Source: Cannabis sativa (lineage: Eukaryota; Streptophyta; Magnoliopsida; Rosales; Cannabaceae). Taken from it: a DNA stretch of 64,000 bases. Where the stretch lies: contig NC_083602.1 in the NCBI RefSeq assembly GCF_029168945.1, forward strand, positions 26,399,323 to 26,463,322, written 5' to 3'. The position numbers and the translations under genes are program-made. Positions within the stretch are counted from its first letter, which is position 1, and the number at the start of each line of letters is the position of its first letter. Of this stretch, positions 36,345-46,615 are shown one piece after another. The notes below the pieces were generated by a model. The model was not told where the DNA came from. It ran no database searches and worked only from the letters and a program-made list of their open reading frames with translations.

Positions 36345-36550
36345 AAAATCGATAATTTCGTTGGTTGGAATTACGTCTTCCAAGGAAAAGTTAATAGGGG
36401 GTTGGGTTTGTTCAAATTACGTTTTTCAAGGGATTGACAAAATCAAATTTGTCTTGGGGTTATACCACCTTTAGCCGTACCTAGGGTTATATTAATTATT
36501 ATTTTGTAATATTTGACAAGACTACACTCAACAATCACATCCACAAGTAC

Positions 36551-36558
36551 TATATATA
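36551..36558 (+). promoter_or_regulatory. TATA box, right arm
   Basis: TATATATA followed by CCCCTCTACCTCTCC, identical in the other arm. About 125 bases upstream of the micro-ORF. Confidence 0.6.
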
Positions 36559-36679
36559 CCCCTCTACCTCTCCTTACTCCTTCACCTCTCAATTTAGTAT
36601 TGTTTTCTTTCCTAGAAAACTCACTCCCTATCTGTAGACGTATGTATAGGGATAATATATATATAAAAAAAAGTAAATT

Positions 36680-36796
36680 ATGTATTGTTGTTGCACCGAA
36701 GTGAAGATGTGTAAACAAAAGGATTGGTATGCACTACAACCGTTTGTTGTAGGTGCATCAAGGGAATTTCAGCAATTCAATCAATCATCTCATTAG
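36680..36796 (+). CDS. Conserved micro-ORF, right arm
   Basis: 38 codons starting MYCCCTEVKMCKQKDWYALQ, then FVVGASREFQQFN, ending in TAG a few codons earlier than the left copy. Differences between the copies are mostly single substitutions, which hints at constraint but is too short to prove it. Downstream 36902-37109 continues an open frame with PPIRPPRDEC-like text, possibly a second exon after the TTCAG near 36900. No known family. Confidence 0.4.
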   Translation: MYCCCTEVKMCKQKDWYALQPFVVGASREFQQFNQSSH

Positions 36797-37215
36797 AAAT
36801 TTCGGTAATAACTCCACTATTTACGTCTATTTTTTTAAAAATTATATTATTACGAATTGTTTCTTAAAAATTTTATGTATGTGGTATATGTATATTCAGG
36901 AAACGTTGACAAAGGTTTCGGATGGGTGGAGTAGGGTGGCCCGAACAACTTCCAATACGGGCACCCAAATATGCCATCCAACCGAACCTAAACCTCCAAT
37001 AAGGCCACCGAGGGATGAGTGTTATCTATCATATTTGACACAACGGTGCGCCATACTCTGGAACAAAATGATACGCGGGAGGCAAATGTCAGCGTTTTTA
37101 CATTTTTAGGTAAAATTATTATTTTATTATAAAACCGTACTTGGGTGAGTTTTAAATATATATGTCACATCATATGTACTGTAGGAGTTTTTATTAACAA
37201 AAGACAAAAATTAAT

Positions 37216-39833
37216 CCATTTTGTTGGGTTAATCCAAATGTTAATCCATTAGTTGGTTGTTCACTTTTATTATTTGAAAATTGTAATGTTGAATACTTTA
37301 TTGTAATCAAGAAGTGAGAAATTGTAATGTGGTTACTACAAATTAATTAGCATATATAAAAGATTTCTTTATTCTAATAACGTATTTCTACGTATGTCTT
37401 TCCAACCCTAAAATCAATTTTCAACGATCACGAAATAAATTATATGAAAATATGTTTGGAACGTATTTCAATGTACGTCAGAAGCTGGATCTCCCATATC
37501 TCAATAAGTTCAAGTTTGAAAATAACGTACATCAATATACGTGCAGAGTACCTTAAATCGAAAATACAGTACGGTGCAATTATGTTTACTCAATATTTGA
37601 ATTTAATGAGATAATAAGATTTTTTTTTCAAATGTAAACTATAATTTCGAACATATTTATTCGTACATTACTTATTTTAATACATTTTGAACCATTTCCT
37701 ATTTAGGACCACGTTTTTAAGTTGTTGGGAATTATTTAAAAATTGTCCAAATATTGTAATCTTCTTAACCAAGTATGGACTATTTCCTCTTTAATTTGTA
37801 GATACTAACTAAAAAAATCAATAGTTGTCTTATCAATATTTAATTTTCTGTGTACGTCCCACGGTGTACTCACCGACGTTAAATGGAGTATTTCCTACAC
37901 TTTAAATAACGTACGTCGCCGATTTCACGGTGTAACATCAAATCAAACTCGACTACATTCGACATGCGAGATCTCATGGGATTTCCTGATTTGAGTTAAT
38001 TAATATACTATTTCAAAACACGAAACCTACCAGTAATTACTTAAGGAGATTTAATATTTGTTGGGCTCTAATATACTAATATGACATTTTTCTTATTAAA
38101 ATTTGGACAAATCAATTAGGTCAGATTTAATAAATTATGATAGTAGTACCAACAACGATTATGATGTCAAATTTTAATAAATTATTCACGACTGAAATGA
38201 GTAGATGTCACATCACCTTTTTAAATTTCACCATTTAAACCATGTACTTATTATTACCATAACATTTAAATATTTAGGTGACAAAGTATTCATTAAATAA
38301 TTACTCCTTCTGTGGGATCCGACCAAAATATTAAAAAAAAAAGTCATACATGTCACGTGAATTCTTCGAGTATTGTGCCAAATATTATAAAAAAACACTT
38401 GTTTTTATTATTTATTATAATTGTAGGGAATGTTCTATTCTATGTACCTTATATTTTGATCTCTATAAATAGACAAACATCCTACATATAGTTACTTTAT
38501 TTCTAATAAAATAATTAGGATTAATACAATTAAGAGCACCATGATTTGATATCAATATATTATAACATTTATTGTTAATACATATAATACAGTTTCATTT
38601 TTTTTTTCTTTTTCTGAAAATTAATTTTATAATTCTAAATTTTAATGCATATGGTGCATGGGACCTCACATTTGATCTTTATGTTCAATTAATATTGATT
38701 TTTTTTTTATATATTTAGAAACATTTTGTGTTCTTATTTAAATTTAGGCTAGTAAATTTAAATTAATACAACATTTAACAAAAAAGAAGGCAAATACTCA
38801 TTTTGACAAATTATTTAGATGGTGTTTTGGCACTATAATTAAAAAATAAATTTTATTCTTAACAACTGAAATTTTTTTTTAATAATGCCTACAATTATAA
38901 GTGTTTGACAATATTTTCAGAAGATTTTTTTTTAAAAAAAAATAAAATAAAAAAAATATAAAATTTTGAGAACACCAAAAAGTTATTTGTCGGAGTTTAA
39001 TTTCATCAATTTTTTTTTTCCAAATTACTTTATCTCATTATTATTGAAAAAACTTTTAAAATGCATTTCTTTTTTATGAATATATTTATTAATTTTTTTA
39101 TTGAAGTTTATTTTCTAAGAAAAAAAGAAAGAATAAATAAATAATTTCTGTTTTTACAAAATTACATCAAACAAATATTTTTTAATTTTTGAAAACTTCA
39201 AAGTATGTTTTATATTATCATTATTTTAAACAATTTTAAAAAAAATAAAAACAAAACCAGAAAAATTCAGAGTGACTCCTCTTATTATTTAAGATTTGAA
39301 AACAATTTTATGTTTTTATAAACTCAAAAGGTGGGTCTACATACAAATTCTTGATTTAGTTAAATATTTTCAAAAACAAAATCTGGGTATTATTTTGAAT
39401 TTTAGATTGAAAAATAAAAACACTATTTTTCATGTTTCAAACCCTGTACTTATTACTTAAAGATGGTGATGTGACATTTTTATACTAGTTTGTAATAAAT
39501 CAATTCACATCATTCATTATGTCTTCCATCCGTACTAATACTTAAAAGCATTTTATTTTTACTTTAATTAAAATTATTATTTAAATCATAAAACCGTACG
39601 TAATTTTGTTTTTAATATAAACATGTCACATCACTTAGTACTTTCCCGATATTGCTTAGATTTTGTTTGTGGGATTTGATTCACCTTCTCCTTCTATTAA
39701 AATTGGTTAACTAATAAATGGGTAAATATTACCATTGTCAAAATTTATTAACTATGAAATGGTTAAATTCGGAAAAAGAAAACCAATATTATTACATCAA
39801 CCCAATCACGTGTACATCAACCCACCAACCCAC
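37216..39833. other. Long non-coding MULE interior
   Basis: AT-rich, no credible frame. Between 37380 and 37560 and at 37850-37920 the motif ACGTAC/ACGTATTTC recurs several times ('aacgtatttctacgta', 'gtacgtcagaag', 'aataacgtacgtcgcc'). Otherwise nothing recognised. Confidence 0.45.
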
Positions 39834-39840
39834 TATATAA
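39834..39840 (+). promoter_or_regulatory. TATA box of the 160-residue gene
   Basis: TATATAA in CACTATATAAGTAAAGG, 65 bases before the ATG, which leaves room for a start site about 30 bases downstream. Confidence 0.6.
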
Positions 39841-39904
39841 GTAAAGGTTATGTCTATTTACTAAGCATTTTTATCAAACCTCGTTTTACTGTTACCTACA
39901 TCAA

Positions 39905-40387
39905 ATGGACCCTTACCAAAACTTCAACCCTTTTGAAACAAGTCCTCAAAAATCCCCACCGCATCCTTTTTCTTCCACAAGACACGTAGGTACACCGTCA
40001 CGGAGTCCAAGACTCCGTTCAGCGTCCATGTCAGGATGTCCTAACTGTGCAAGGCTCGAGTCTGTTCTCCACGAGCACGAAAAAATTATAAAGAAGGCTC
40101 ATTTACGAGCCACGGAGGCCAAGCAAGAGTCATACAAACTCGCGGAACATCTGTACCATTCAGCCCACGCCATGCAAGAAGCCAACAGTTCAAGAGAAAA
40201 ATTAGAGGGTATCATGGATGACATTCTCGACTACACCGAGGTGTCCATTCCCCACTACCTACTTCATGTGAAACAAGAATCACCAAGCACTACTCCAAGA
40301 GAAAGCCCTTCACGACCAAAGTCCCCGTTCAGAGACAATAGCCCTCCGTCTCAAAGGAAGTTCCCTCAAGTTATAGAACTTGATTGA
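39905..40387 (+). CDS. 160-residue coiled-coil protein with SUMO-interaction-like tail
   Basis: Single-exon open frame, ATG in good context (ATCAAATGGA). Residues 1-43 are Ser/Pro/Arg-rich. A CPNC pair (Cys45, Cys48) follows, then a charged helix at about 49-105 likely to form a coiled coil. The C-terminus is again Ser/Pro-rich with many SP sites and ends in VIELD (156-160), which fits the SUMO-interacting motif pattern of branched residues next to acid. I recognise no family. Its presence in an element with a SUMO-protease-like gene makes a SUMO link attractive but unproven. It could also be an accessory DNA-binding protein. Confidence 0.65.
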   Translation: MDPYQNFNPFETSPQKSPPHPFSSTRHVGTPSRSPRLRSASMSGCPNCARLESVLHEHEKIIKKAHLRATEAKQESYKLAEHLYHSAHAMQEANSSREKLEGIMDDILDYTEVSIPHYLLHVKQESPSTTPRESPSRPKSPFRDNSPPSQRKFPQVIELD

Positions 40388-40743
40388 ACATCCGTTCGGT
40401 TTCGCCGTGGTATTTTTCATATATATATACTGTACTTTTGTTACAACTCATCTCATATGGTCCGTTGAATCAACTTTTTGTTAGGCCATTTAATGAGATT
40501 GAAGCACTTCTATTATATATCTACTTGTTTGTAACTTTACTATATTATTTTAAGTTTTTTTGCTTTCTGTTTGCAGTTGTGATTTCACAATGATTCACTT
40601 CACTTTTACTTCTACAATTAATTAATGAGGAAAGTGACATTAATACTCCAAAATAAACCAAAGTACATATTTCATAACAAATACTGATCGTACAACATTA
40701 TAGCTTAAAATATAAAATAACATAACTTGGACACTAACACAGT
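40388..40743. other. Short convergent intergenic region
   Basis: Non-coding, AT-rich, between the stop codons of two convergent genes. No clear polyadenylation signal chosen. Confidence 0.4.
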
Positions 40744-40746
40744 GCA

Positions 40747-41184
40747 TCATTTACTGTTTTTGGGAGAAGTATCCACTCCTCCTTTGTCTCCAACTTCTAT
40801 ATCATCTCCATTTCGGTCCTCACCTTTCTCAGTCGAATCTTTCATATTGTCCTGTTCGGGTGATTTAATTGCACCAGAACATTCACCCTCATCAAACAGT
40901 GAGCAAACAGAATTAAGGATAGCCTCTTCATCATTATCATCATCAGAATCCCACATGCAGGGAAACTCATTAACACAGCAAAGTTCTCTAACTTTCTGCC
41001 CAGTGAAGCATTCTCCCGTCTCTCCATGTAGACATAAAGCAGAAAAAGCTTCTATGAAAGATTCATAACGAATTATTTTTATGGACGCATCAGAAGTAGT
41101 GTTTTTGCTTACAGCATCTTCGTACGTACTATAGATACCTTCATTTGGTCCATTGAAAATAACCAAAGTGTGGACCTGAACTCA
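40747..41184 (-). CDS. Acidic protein with viroplasmin/RNase H1 N-domain-like fold; N-terminus unresolved
   Basis: The 139-codon frame begins VIFNGPNEGIYSTYEDAV and continues to YESFIEAFSAL. This matches the small hybrid-binding domain of RNase H1 and caulimovirus viroplasmin (VxxG..PGIY.sW followed by sF.tleEA). A very acidic tail follows (DSDDDNDEE and similar), with several Cys. The only nearby ATG (41184) opens another frame: MSSGPHF. One base of shift would join it to VIFNG. So either a frameshift has damaged the start, or an upstream exon supplies it. The hybrid-binding domain is known to bind RNA:DNA duplexes in RNase H1. Function here is inferred. Confidence 0.5.
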
Positions 41185-41272
41185 TACTTGATATATTGTA
41201 ATGCTAATAACTAAGTTACAAATTAATTTCTCTATAAACTTGATGCTGGATTGGAAAACGTCTCAAGTGTCT

Positions 41273-41279
41273 TATATAA
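41273..41279 (-). promoter_or_regulatory. TATA box of the acidic protein gene
   Basis: TATATAAG on the minus strand, about 90 bases before the ATG at 41184. Confidence 0.5.
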
Positions 41280-41499
41280 GTCGTGGAGAATAACCCTATA
41301 GTACGTTTTTTAGTTAGCTGTACTCCATTGGGATGTACTCCATTGGGCAAATGTGATGTGTCAAAAGAGGGGTGCTTAAATCTCTGAATTACACAATTAA
41401 ATACACGTGTAGGCGTACGTAGTATGGTCAAATGTCAACATTATTCATCAATGCCGTTTTTCCAAAAAACCTAATGTCCTACGCATCTTGTTCTAACGT

Positions 41500-42115
41500 A
41501 CGACGATGGTTTAACTTATAAGAAGATGTAGGTGAAGGGCCCATTAATATCAGCCCAACATAAATAAATCCCCAACATATATAAATCAGTAAAACTACCC
41601 ATTCTACTAAAATAAGTCATCACTTTAATACACGTGTACACGCATGGGGTTTTCATAATAGTACTGCGTTATCTTTGTAAAGTACAGGAATGGTTGAATT
41701 CATTAAAAGATGTTGGTATAGGCCCATTAATATAAGCCCAATGGATTTAAATGTGAACAACTAACCATTTATTAAAATTTTCTTCTTTTCTTAACATATT
41801 TTTTTCCAAAAACAATAAAAGTACAATGTTTTATTTCGGACGTACGAATATGGTTCAACTCATTGAAAAACTTAGGTGAAGGCCCATTAACATAACCCCA
41901 ATCTATTTAAATCCCACCACCAAACCTTTCAACTCAATAACATCAACCCTTCAAATTTTTCGTCAAATAACCTTATTTCACAATTACATGTGGAATGAAA
42001 TTAAAACAATTTGTACTATTATACTGTTATGACGTACGAGAGGAGTTGAGTTCGCATTGTAATATTGAAGAGGCCCATTAATATCAGCCCAACAGCTTTA
42101 AATGTGATCACCAAC
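41500..42115 (+). promoter_or_regulatory. Four-fold repeat with paired site II (TGGGCY) motifs upstream of the transposase
   Basis: GGCCCATTAATAT.AGCCCAA starts at 41538, 41721, 41881 (AACATAACCCCAA variant) and 42072, spaced 183, 160 and 191 bases. Each copy is preceded by TACG-like text and 'atggttnaact-cattgaaaa'-like sequence, so the whole unit is duplicated. On the minus strand each reads TGGGCT...TGGGCC, the site II elements bound by TCP factors in plant promoters of dividing cells. The last copy is about 160 bases before the transposase ATG. Confidence 0.75.
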
Positions 42116-42232
42116 TCCACACAACCCTATTATCTCAGCCTTCTATACTCACAAAATCTAATTTCAATCCCCTCAGCACCCTCTACACCTTACTCCTCAT
42201 CTACAATTCTTACAAATCAATAACAAGCCAAC

Positions 42233-44543
42233 ATGAATGACGAACACACTTATGAATGGGAAACCATCACAGCAGAGCTAAACATCATAAAACCAGTGAA
42301 TGAGATTGAGATACAGGACGTGCTAGGCAAAAGTCTCGACAAACTGGAAAAATGGGAAGCATTCTACGAAATGTATGCGAAACGGATGGGTTTCGGCACA
42401 AGGAAAGACGATGTACGACGTTCTCATGGGGTCATTGTAATGCGGAGGTGGGTTTGTTGTTCAGAGGGTTCGAAAAAAATCGCATCACCGGGACACACCA
42501 AGAAAAAAAGACCTCATGATGTCACTAGAACCGGATGTCGAGCCGGCATTGCGTATTTTACTCACACAACCGTCTAACACTTGGAAATGCAAAGAGTTCA
42601 GCACAATGCACAATCACGAGTTGGCTTCATCAAGTGAGGTACAATTTTTGAGATCATATAGAGTTGTCTCCAATGGGTTGCTTGCCCAAGTCAGGTCGAT
42701 GAACTCCGTAGGAATTAAAACTGCCAACATAATGTCTCATGTTGCTTTGCAAAGTGGAGGTTACGAGAAAATGCCATGTCAACTTCGAGATGTGTACAAC
42801 AGGGTTGCTGGTGCGAAGCGAGAAGAGAAGATAGAGACGGACTCGAAGGGGCTGCGGGATTTCTTGATTGTCTCGCGAGAGAAGGATCCTAATTTCTTCG
42901 TTGTCTATCGTGTTGACGACGAGAATCGCTTGGCTAACTTATTCTCAAGTGCGGATGGAAACTCACGCGTGGACTATGTAGCTTTTGGGGATGTACTAGG
43001 ATTTGACACAACCTACATGACGAATGAGTACAATAAGCCCCTCACTGTTCTCATTGGCGTCAACCACCATTTCAACACATGCATCTTCGGATTTGCTCTC
43101 CTCCTCCACGAGAAGCTTCCATCATATTCTTGGCTACTTCAAAAATTTCTAGAATGCCATGGAGATAAGAAGCCAAGTGTTGTAGTTACTGACCAAGATG
43201 CGGCCATGAAACAAAGCTATCGTTGAACACATGCCCGATGTTACGCATCGTCTCGCGCTTGGCATCTCAATACAAATGCTTCGAAAAAGGTTAAAGATCC
43301 GATCTTCTTAAAAACATTTAAGGATCTCATGTACAACTACTACGAGGAGGAAGAATTTGAAGCAAGATGGTTAGACGTCATCCAAACCCAACAACTAACG
43401 TATAATGAATGGTGTCAAACAACATTCGAGTCAAGACAACAATGGGCGAGTAAACGTATTTAAGGGGTTCATTCGTTGCAGGAATGAGAACCACACAACG
43501 TTGCGAATCCATCAACTCCGCTCTAAAAAAATTTTTAGAGAAGAATTATTGCTTGCGTGAATTTGTAACAACCATAGATATGACAGTCTCAAAGCTCAGA
43601 CACAACGAGACTGCAAATGACTTCAAAAGTAGATGCACTCGACCTCACCCACCTAATCCTACATGCTTGACCACTTACTACAACCAATGTGCTGAATTCT
43701 ACACAAGAACTATGTACCACAAGGTTGCTGAGCGGCCTTGATTTAGAGAATAACTATTTTGTCCTAACTCAAGAGCAAGAAGGAGAGTGGCAGATATTCA
43801 CCATTGGAAAGTTCCAAGATCCAGGACGTCCAATACCGAGTTCATTACTGTGAAGGCCGACGAGCACTACACTGTAGTTGCTTGCTCTATGAAAGTCAAG
43901 GGTACCCTTGTAGACATTTATGGGCTACAATGAAAAGATTAAACATGAGAAGAATACCTAATTCTCTTCTCATGAAGCGATGGAGCAAATCCGCAAAGAT
44001 AAATCTCCACCTACATTTTAACCAGCCAAAGACAACCACAACAAGACATTTACGAGATGGCTAGGTTTGGATCTCTCAGTTCACTGACTTATAACTTCAC
44101 TTTCTATGCAGCGAAATCAGAGGACTCGTACAACCGTGCAAAGGAAGAGCTTGAACGGCTAACTCTAATGTTCAAGGAAGAATTTGACTTGAATTCCAAT
44201 CCGGAAGGAGAGACGCCACAACCGGAAGATATCGTAGCAACCCCAACATTATTAAAGACCCCGAAGTTGTGAGAACAAAGGGTACGGGAAATACAAGGGA
44301 AGGACCAAACGGGGAGCAGATCCCAAGAAACTCAAGACATTGTCGCATTTGTCGCTCATCAGACCATGATTATCGACGGTGCCCAAATCGTCAACATAAC
44401 ACCGGATCTCGGGGGCAACAACCTCCAAACAATCAACCAAAGATTACGACTCATTCAATGACCACTCCAACGCGTATTTCCCGGAACCGCCTTCCTCCAC
44501 ACAAGAGTCTTACTATGGTCATTCTTATAACTAGCTACTTTTA
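42233..44543 (+). pseudogene. FAR1/MURA-type MULE transposase, frameshifted
   Basis: Homology runs in order through several frames. There is a FAR1-type DNA-binding region (WEAFYEMYAKRMGF, TRTGCRA), a MULE DDE domain with the first Asp in FDTTYMTNEY and the second in VVTDQDAAM, and WHLNTNA. Then come RTTQRCESINSALKKFL, a SWIM finger (HCSCLLYESQGYPCRHLW) and a zinc knuckle (CRICRSSDHDYRRCP). Frame changes occur near 42550, 43215, 43255, 43465, 43735, 43825, 44045 and 44270. The CAWHL cysteine is lost at the third of these. The ATG at 42233 follows the site II repeats. Residue-level conservation is still high, so decay is recent. Unannotated introns explain few of these shifts, since none has good splice sites. 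Confidence 0.85.
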
Positions 44544-45279
44544 GCCATTGTTGTTTTAACGTTTATGACTCTACTTATTGCTTCAAAAATTCTACATTTA
44601 TATACTTCTTGTTATGTTTGCTGTGTTTAAGGTAATTCTCTCATCTTCACCAAACCTCAAAATTATTATTGACGAACAACTAAATTATGCCTAGGAAAAA
44701 AAACTGAATCTTATAAGGTGAAAAAATATATTTTTCTGGTAATTTTTAATATACGAAATATTTACAATTACAAAATTACACCAACTAAAAACTCAATGTA
44801 TAACAACAAATAATTTCATCACTAAAAAACAAAATTTCTAAACAATATACTACGAAACGTAAATGAACGTACTCGGTACGTGAAATTTTGTACTCGGTAC
44901 GTGATATTATGTACACTAATTTTACTAAACATCACGCAGAAATAAGTAATGTACACGGTACACTATATAATGTACTTAATTACCATCCCACATATACATA
45001 TGATCTTATGAATGAAGGAAAATACCAAAATAGCCTTAATCCGACAACATGGACCCACTGCCTAAAGTATTTTCGTACCATCAACTGCCAGGAACAGTGA
45101 AGACTGATGTACCTTTTTGTACTCTAACTAACACAAACAGTACCATTTTGTACTTTTTCCGTACCTAATTATTTTATAATTAAAAAAATAAACTCCCAAC
45201 CGGTAACCACACCTACAACAACCGGTTACCACTTACATTTCAAAAATTAAAAAACATTTAAAAGTACGGTGGGGCCCCC
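44544..45279. repeat. MULE right subterminal region with GTAC repeats
   Basis: No gene. GTACTCGGTACGTGA occurs twice 21 bases apart (44869-44883 and 44890-44904), followed by a related GTACACGGTACAC at about 44952. CCGGTAACCAC and CCGGTTACCAC (about 45200-45230) mirror the CCGGTTAC near the left end. Such subterminal repeats can be transposase-binding sites. Confidence 0.6.
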
Positions 45280-45337
45280 CTGCCGTACAACGGATTCCAA
45301 TCCGTGTTTTGCATATATGGGCACAAAATCGGCTGCC
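45280..45337 (-). repeat. Right terminal inverted repeat of the MULE
   Basis: Read on the minus strand it starts GGCAGCCGATTTTGTGCCC and continues ACACGGATTGGAATCCGT then GTAC, aligned to the left end with several mismatches and small gaps. It ends at 45337 against (TA)n. Confidence 0.8.
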
Positions 45338-45360
45338 TATATATATATATATATATATAT
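45338..45360. repeat. (TA)n microsatellite containing the MULE target duplication
   Basis: Pure alternating TA directly after the element, matching the TA run before its left end. Confidence 0.8.
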
Positions 45361-46153
45361 TTGCATTTTTATAGAATTCTTAATAGAAACCTATAGCAAC
45401 TATCGGAACAACTTAAATCGCAACTAAAAATCGTATAGCAACCCACATAGAAACTACTAGATAAACCATTTTAAAAATTCAAACCGTAAATTTGAAAAAA
45501 GTTACAAAAAATATTATAGAATGTAATTTCACTATATTATTAAATTATAAAAATCTAATGGTCAAGAATATAGCAATATGATGAAAATAATAATAAAAAA
45601 AAAAATCTAGATATATATAAGTGGTAAAAACGATATGAATATAAAAAATGGATTAAAAATATATTGTATGTGTGAATTTTAAAAAAGAAATTAAATCAAT
45701 CTAGAAACTTTTATTTTTGACAAAATACTCTTAATTCTTTATTTTAGAAAAGAAATAATCTTAATTCTTATAACTTACATTTTATGATCTTATATATTTA
45801 TATTGTGGCATAATATAATTTTCTTTATTGCAATATAAGTTCGAAAGGTTATTAGTCAATACGGTAGAGGTTTTTTTTTTTTTTTGAGTTATATTTGCAC
45901 TTTATAAAATGATAAAAACACCTCATTATTTAAAAGAGAAATATAAACTTAAATAATTTTTAAAAATTACTAATATTTTTTTAAAATTTTTTCCTCACAT
46001 TATTTTATGTTAATTTCAATACTTATTTTGATTTTATTTTCATAATTTTTTCTAACTCATGTGTATATATTTTTATTATTATTTTCTAAGAAAATTTCAT
46101 ATAAGTTTTTGTCATAATATTTAAAATATAATTTATTTTTTATTTGATAGGTA
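45361..46153. other. AT-rich region without recognised feature
   Basis: No frame or element end recognised. Confidence 0.4.
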
Positions 46154-46615
46154 TCTTTATATATTAAAAGTGCCTATCTAACGGTATTTCTTGGTTTAAC
46201 AGAATATACCTTAAAAATAAAAGAATATTCTGTTAAATTTAACGATGTTAGTAAGTTTGATCCTCCCGTTAACTTTTAAAAATATATAAATAAAACTAAA
46301 CCCACAAAACCCTAAAACTCATTTATACCGTGCGACACACTCTTCCCTTCCATTCTCACTCCCAATCACAGATCGTCGAAACCAACAGCCGGACGAAATC
46401 CGACGAACCAAAGCTTCCTTTCACCGACTCTTCCATTTCACTCTCAAATCCAAACCCTATATTGTGATTCCCCTGTATAGTACGAAGAAAATGGCTTCTA
46501 ATCGTCGAGCACCATAGAGGGGAAAAACAGTATCGCAAAAGAGAAGACAACACTCTTCTTCCCCCAATCGTCGAGCACCATAGAGGGGAAAAACCAGTAT
46601 CGCGAAACAGAAGAC
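46154..46615 (+). mobile_element. Helitron-like 5' end followed by a gene-fragment leader
   Basis: TCTTTATATATTAAAAGTGC preceded by A resembles plant Helitron heads. The following DNA looks like a captured gene start: 'aaaaccctaaaactc' leader text, then exon-like sequence with MASNRRAP. A 66-base unit ('aatcgtcgagcaccatagag' ... 'agaagacaac') is present twice (from 46498 and 46567). The 3' end of this element was not found, so the Helitron call is tentative. Confidence 0.4.

Larger units (their letters stand above)
36345..37215 (+). repeat. Right arm of the palindromic block
   Basis: Inverted partner of 32150-33190, see that entry. It carries the same TATA box, leader and micro-ORF, directed rightward. 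Confidence 0.85.
23653..45337 (+). mobile_element. Giant Mutator-like element (~21.7 kb) with Ulp1-like protease gene
   Basis: The two ends are imperfect inverted repeats (see the TIR entries). They are bounded on both sides by TATATATAT, consistent with a 9-bp duplication in a TA-rich target, though the run makes its length uncertain. Inside are a Ulp1/SENP-like gene, a GRF zinc-finger gene, two further protein genes, a palindromic block with a tandem array, and a FAR1/MURA-type transposase near the right end. MULEs that carry Ulp1-like genes are known in plants. The transposase is frameshifted, so this copy should depend on others to move. Confidence 0.82.

Noticed and set aside
42233..44543. 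Transposase as an intact gene with many introns
   Set aside because: Frame changes fall within conserved domains at one- or two-base offsets and lack splice signals, so frameshifts explain them better.
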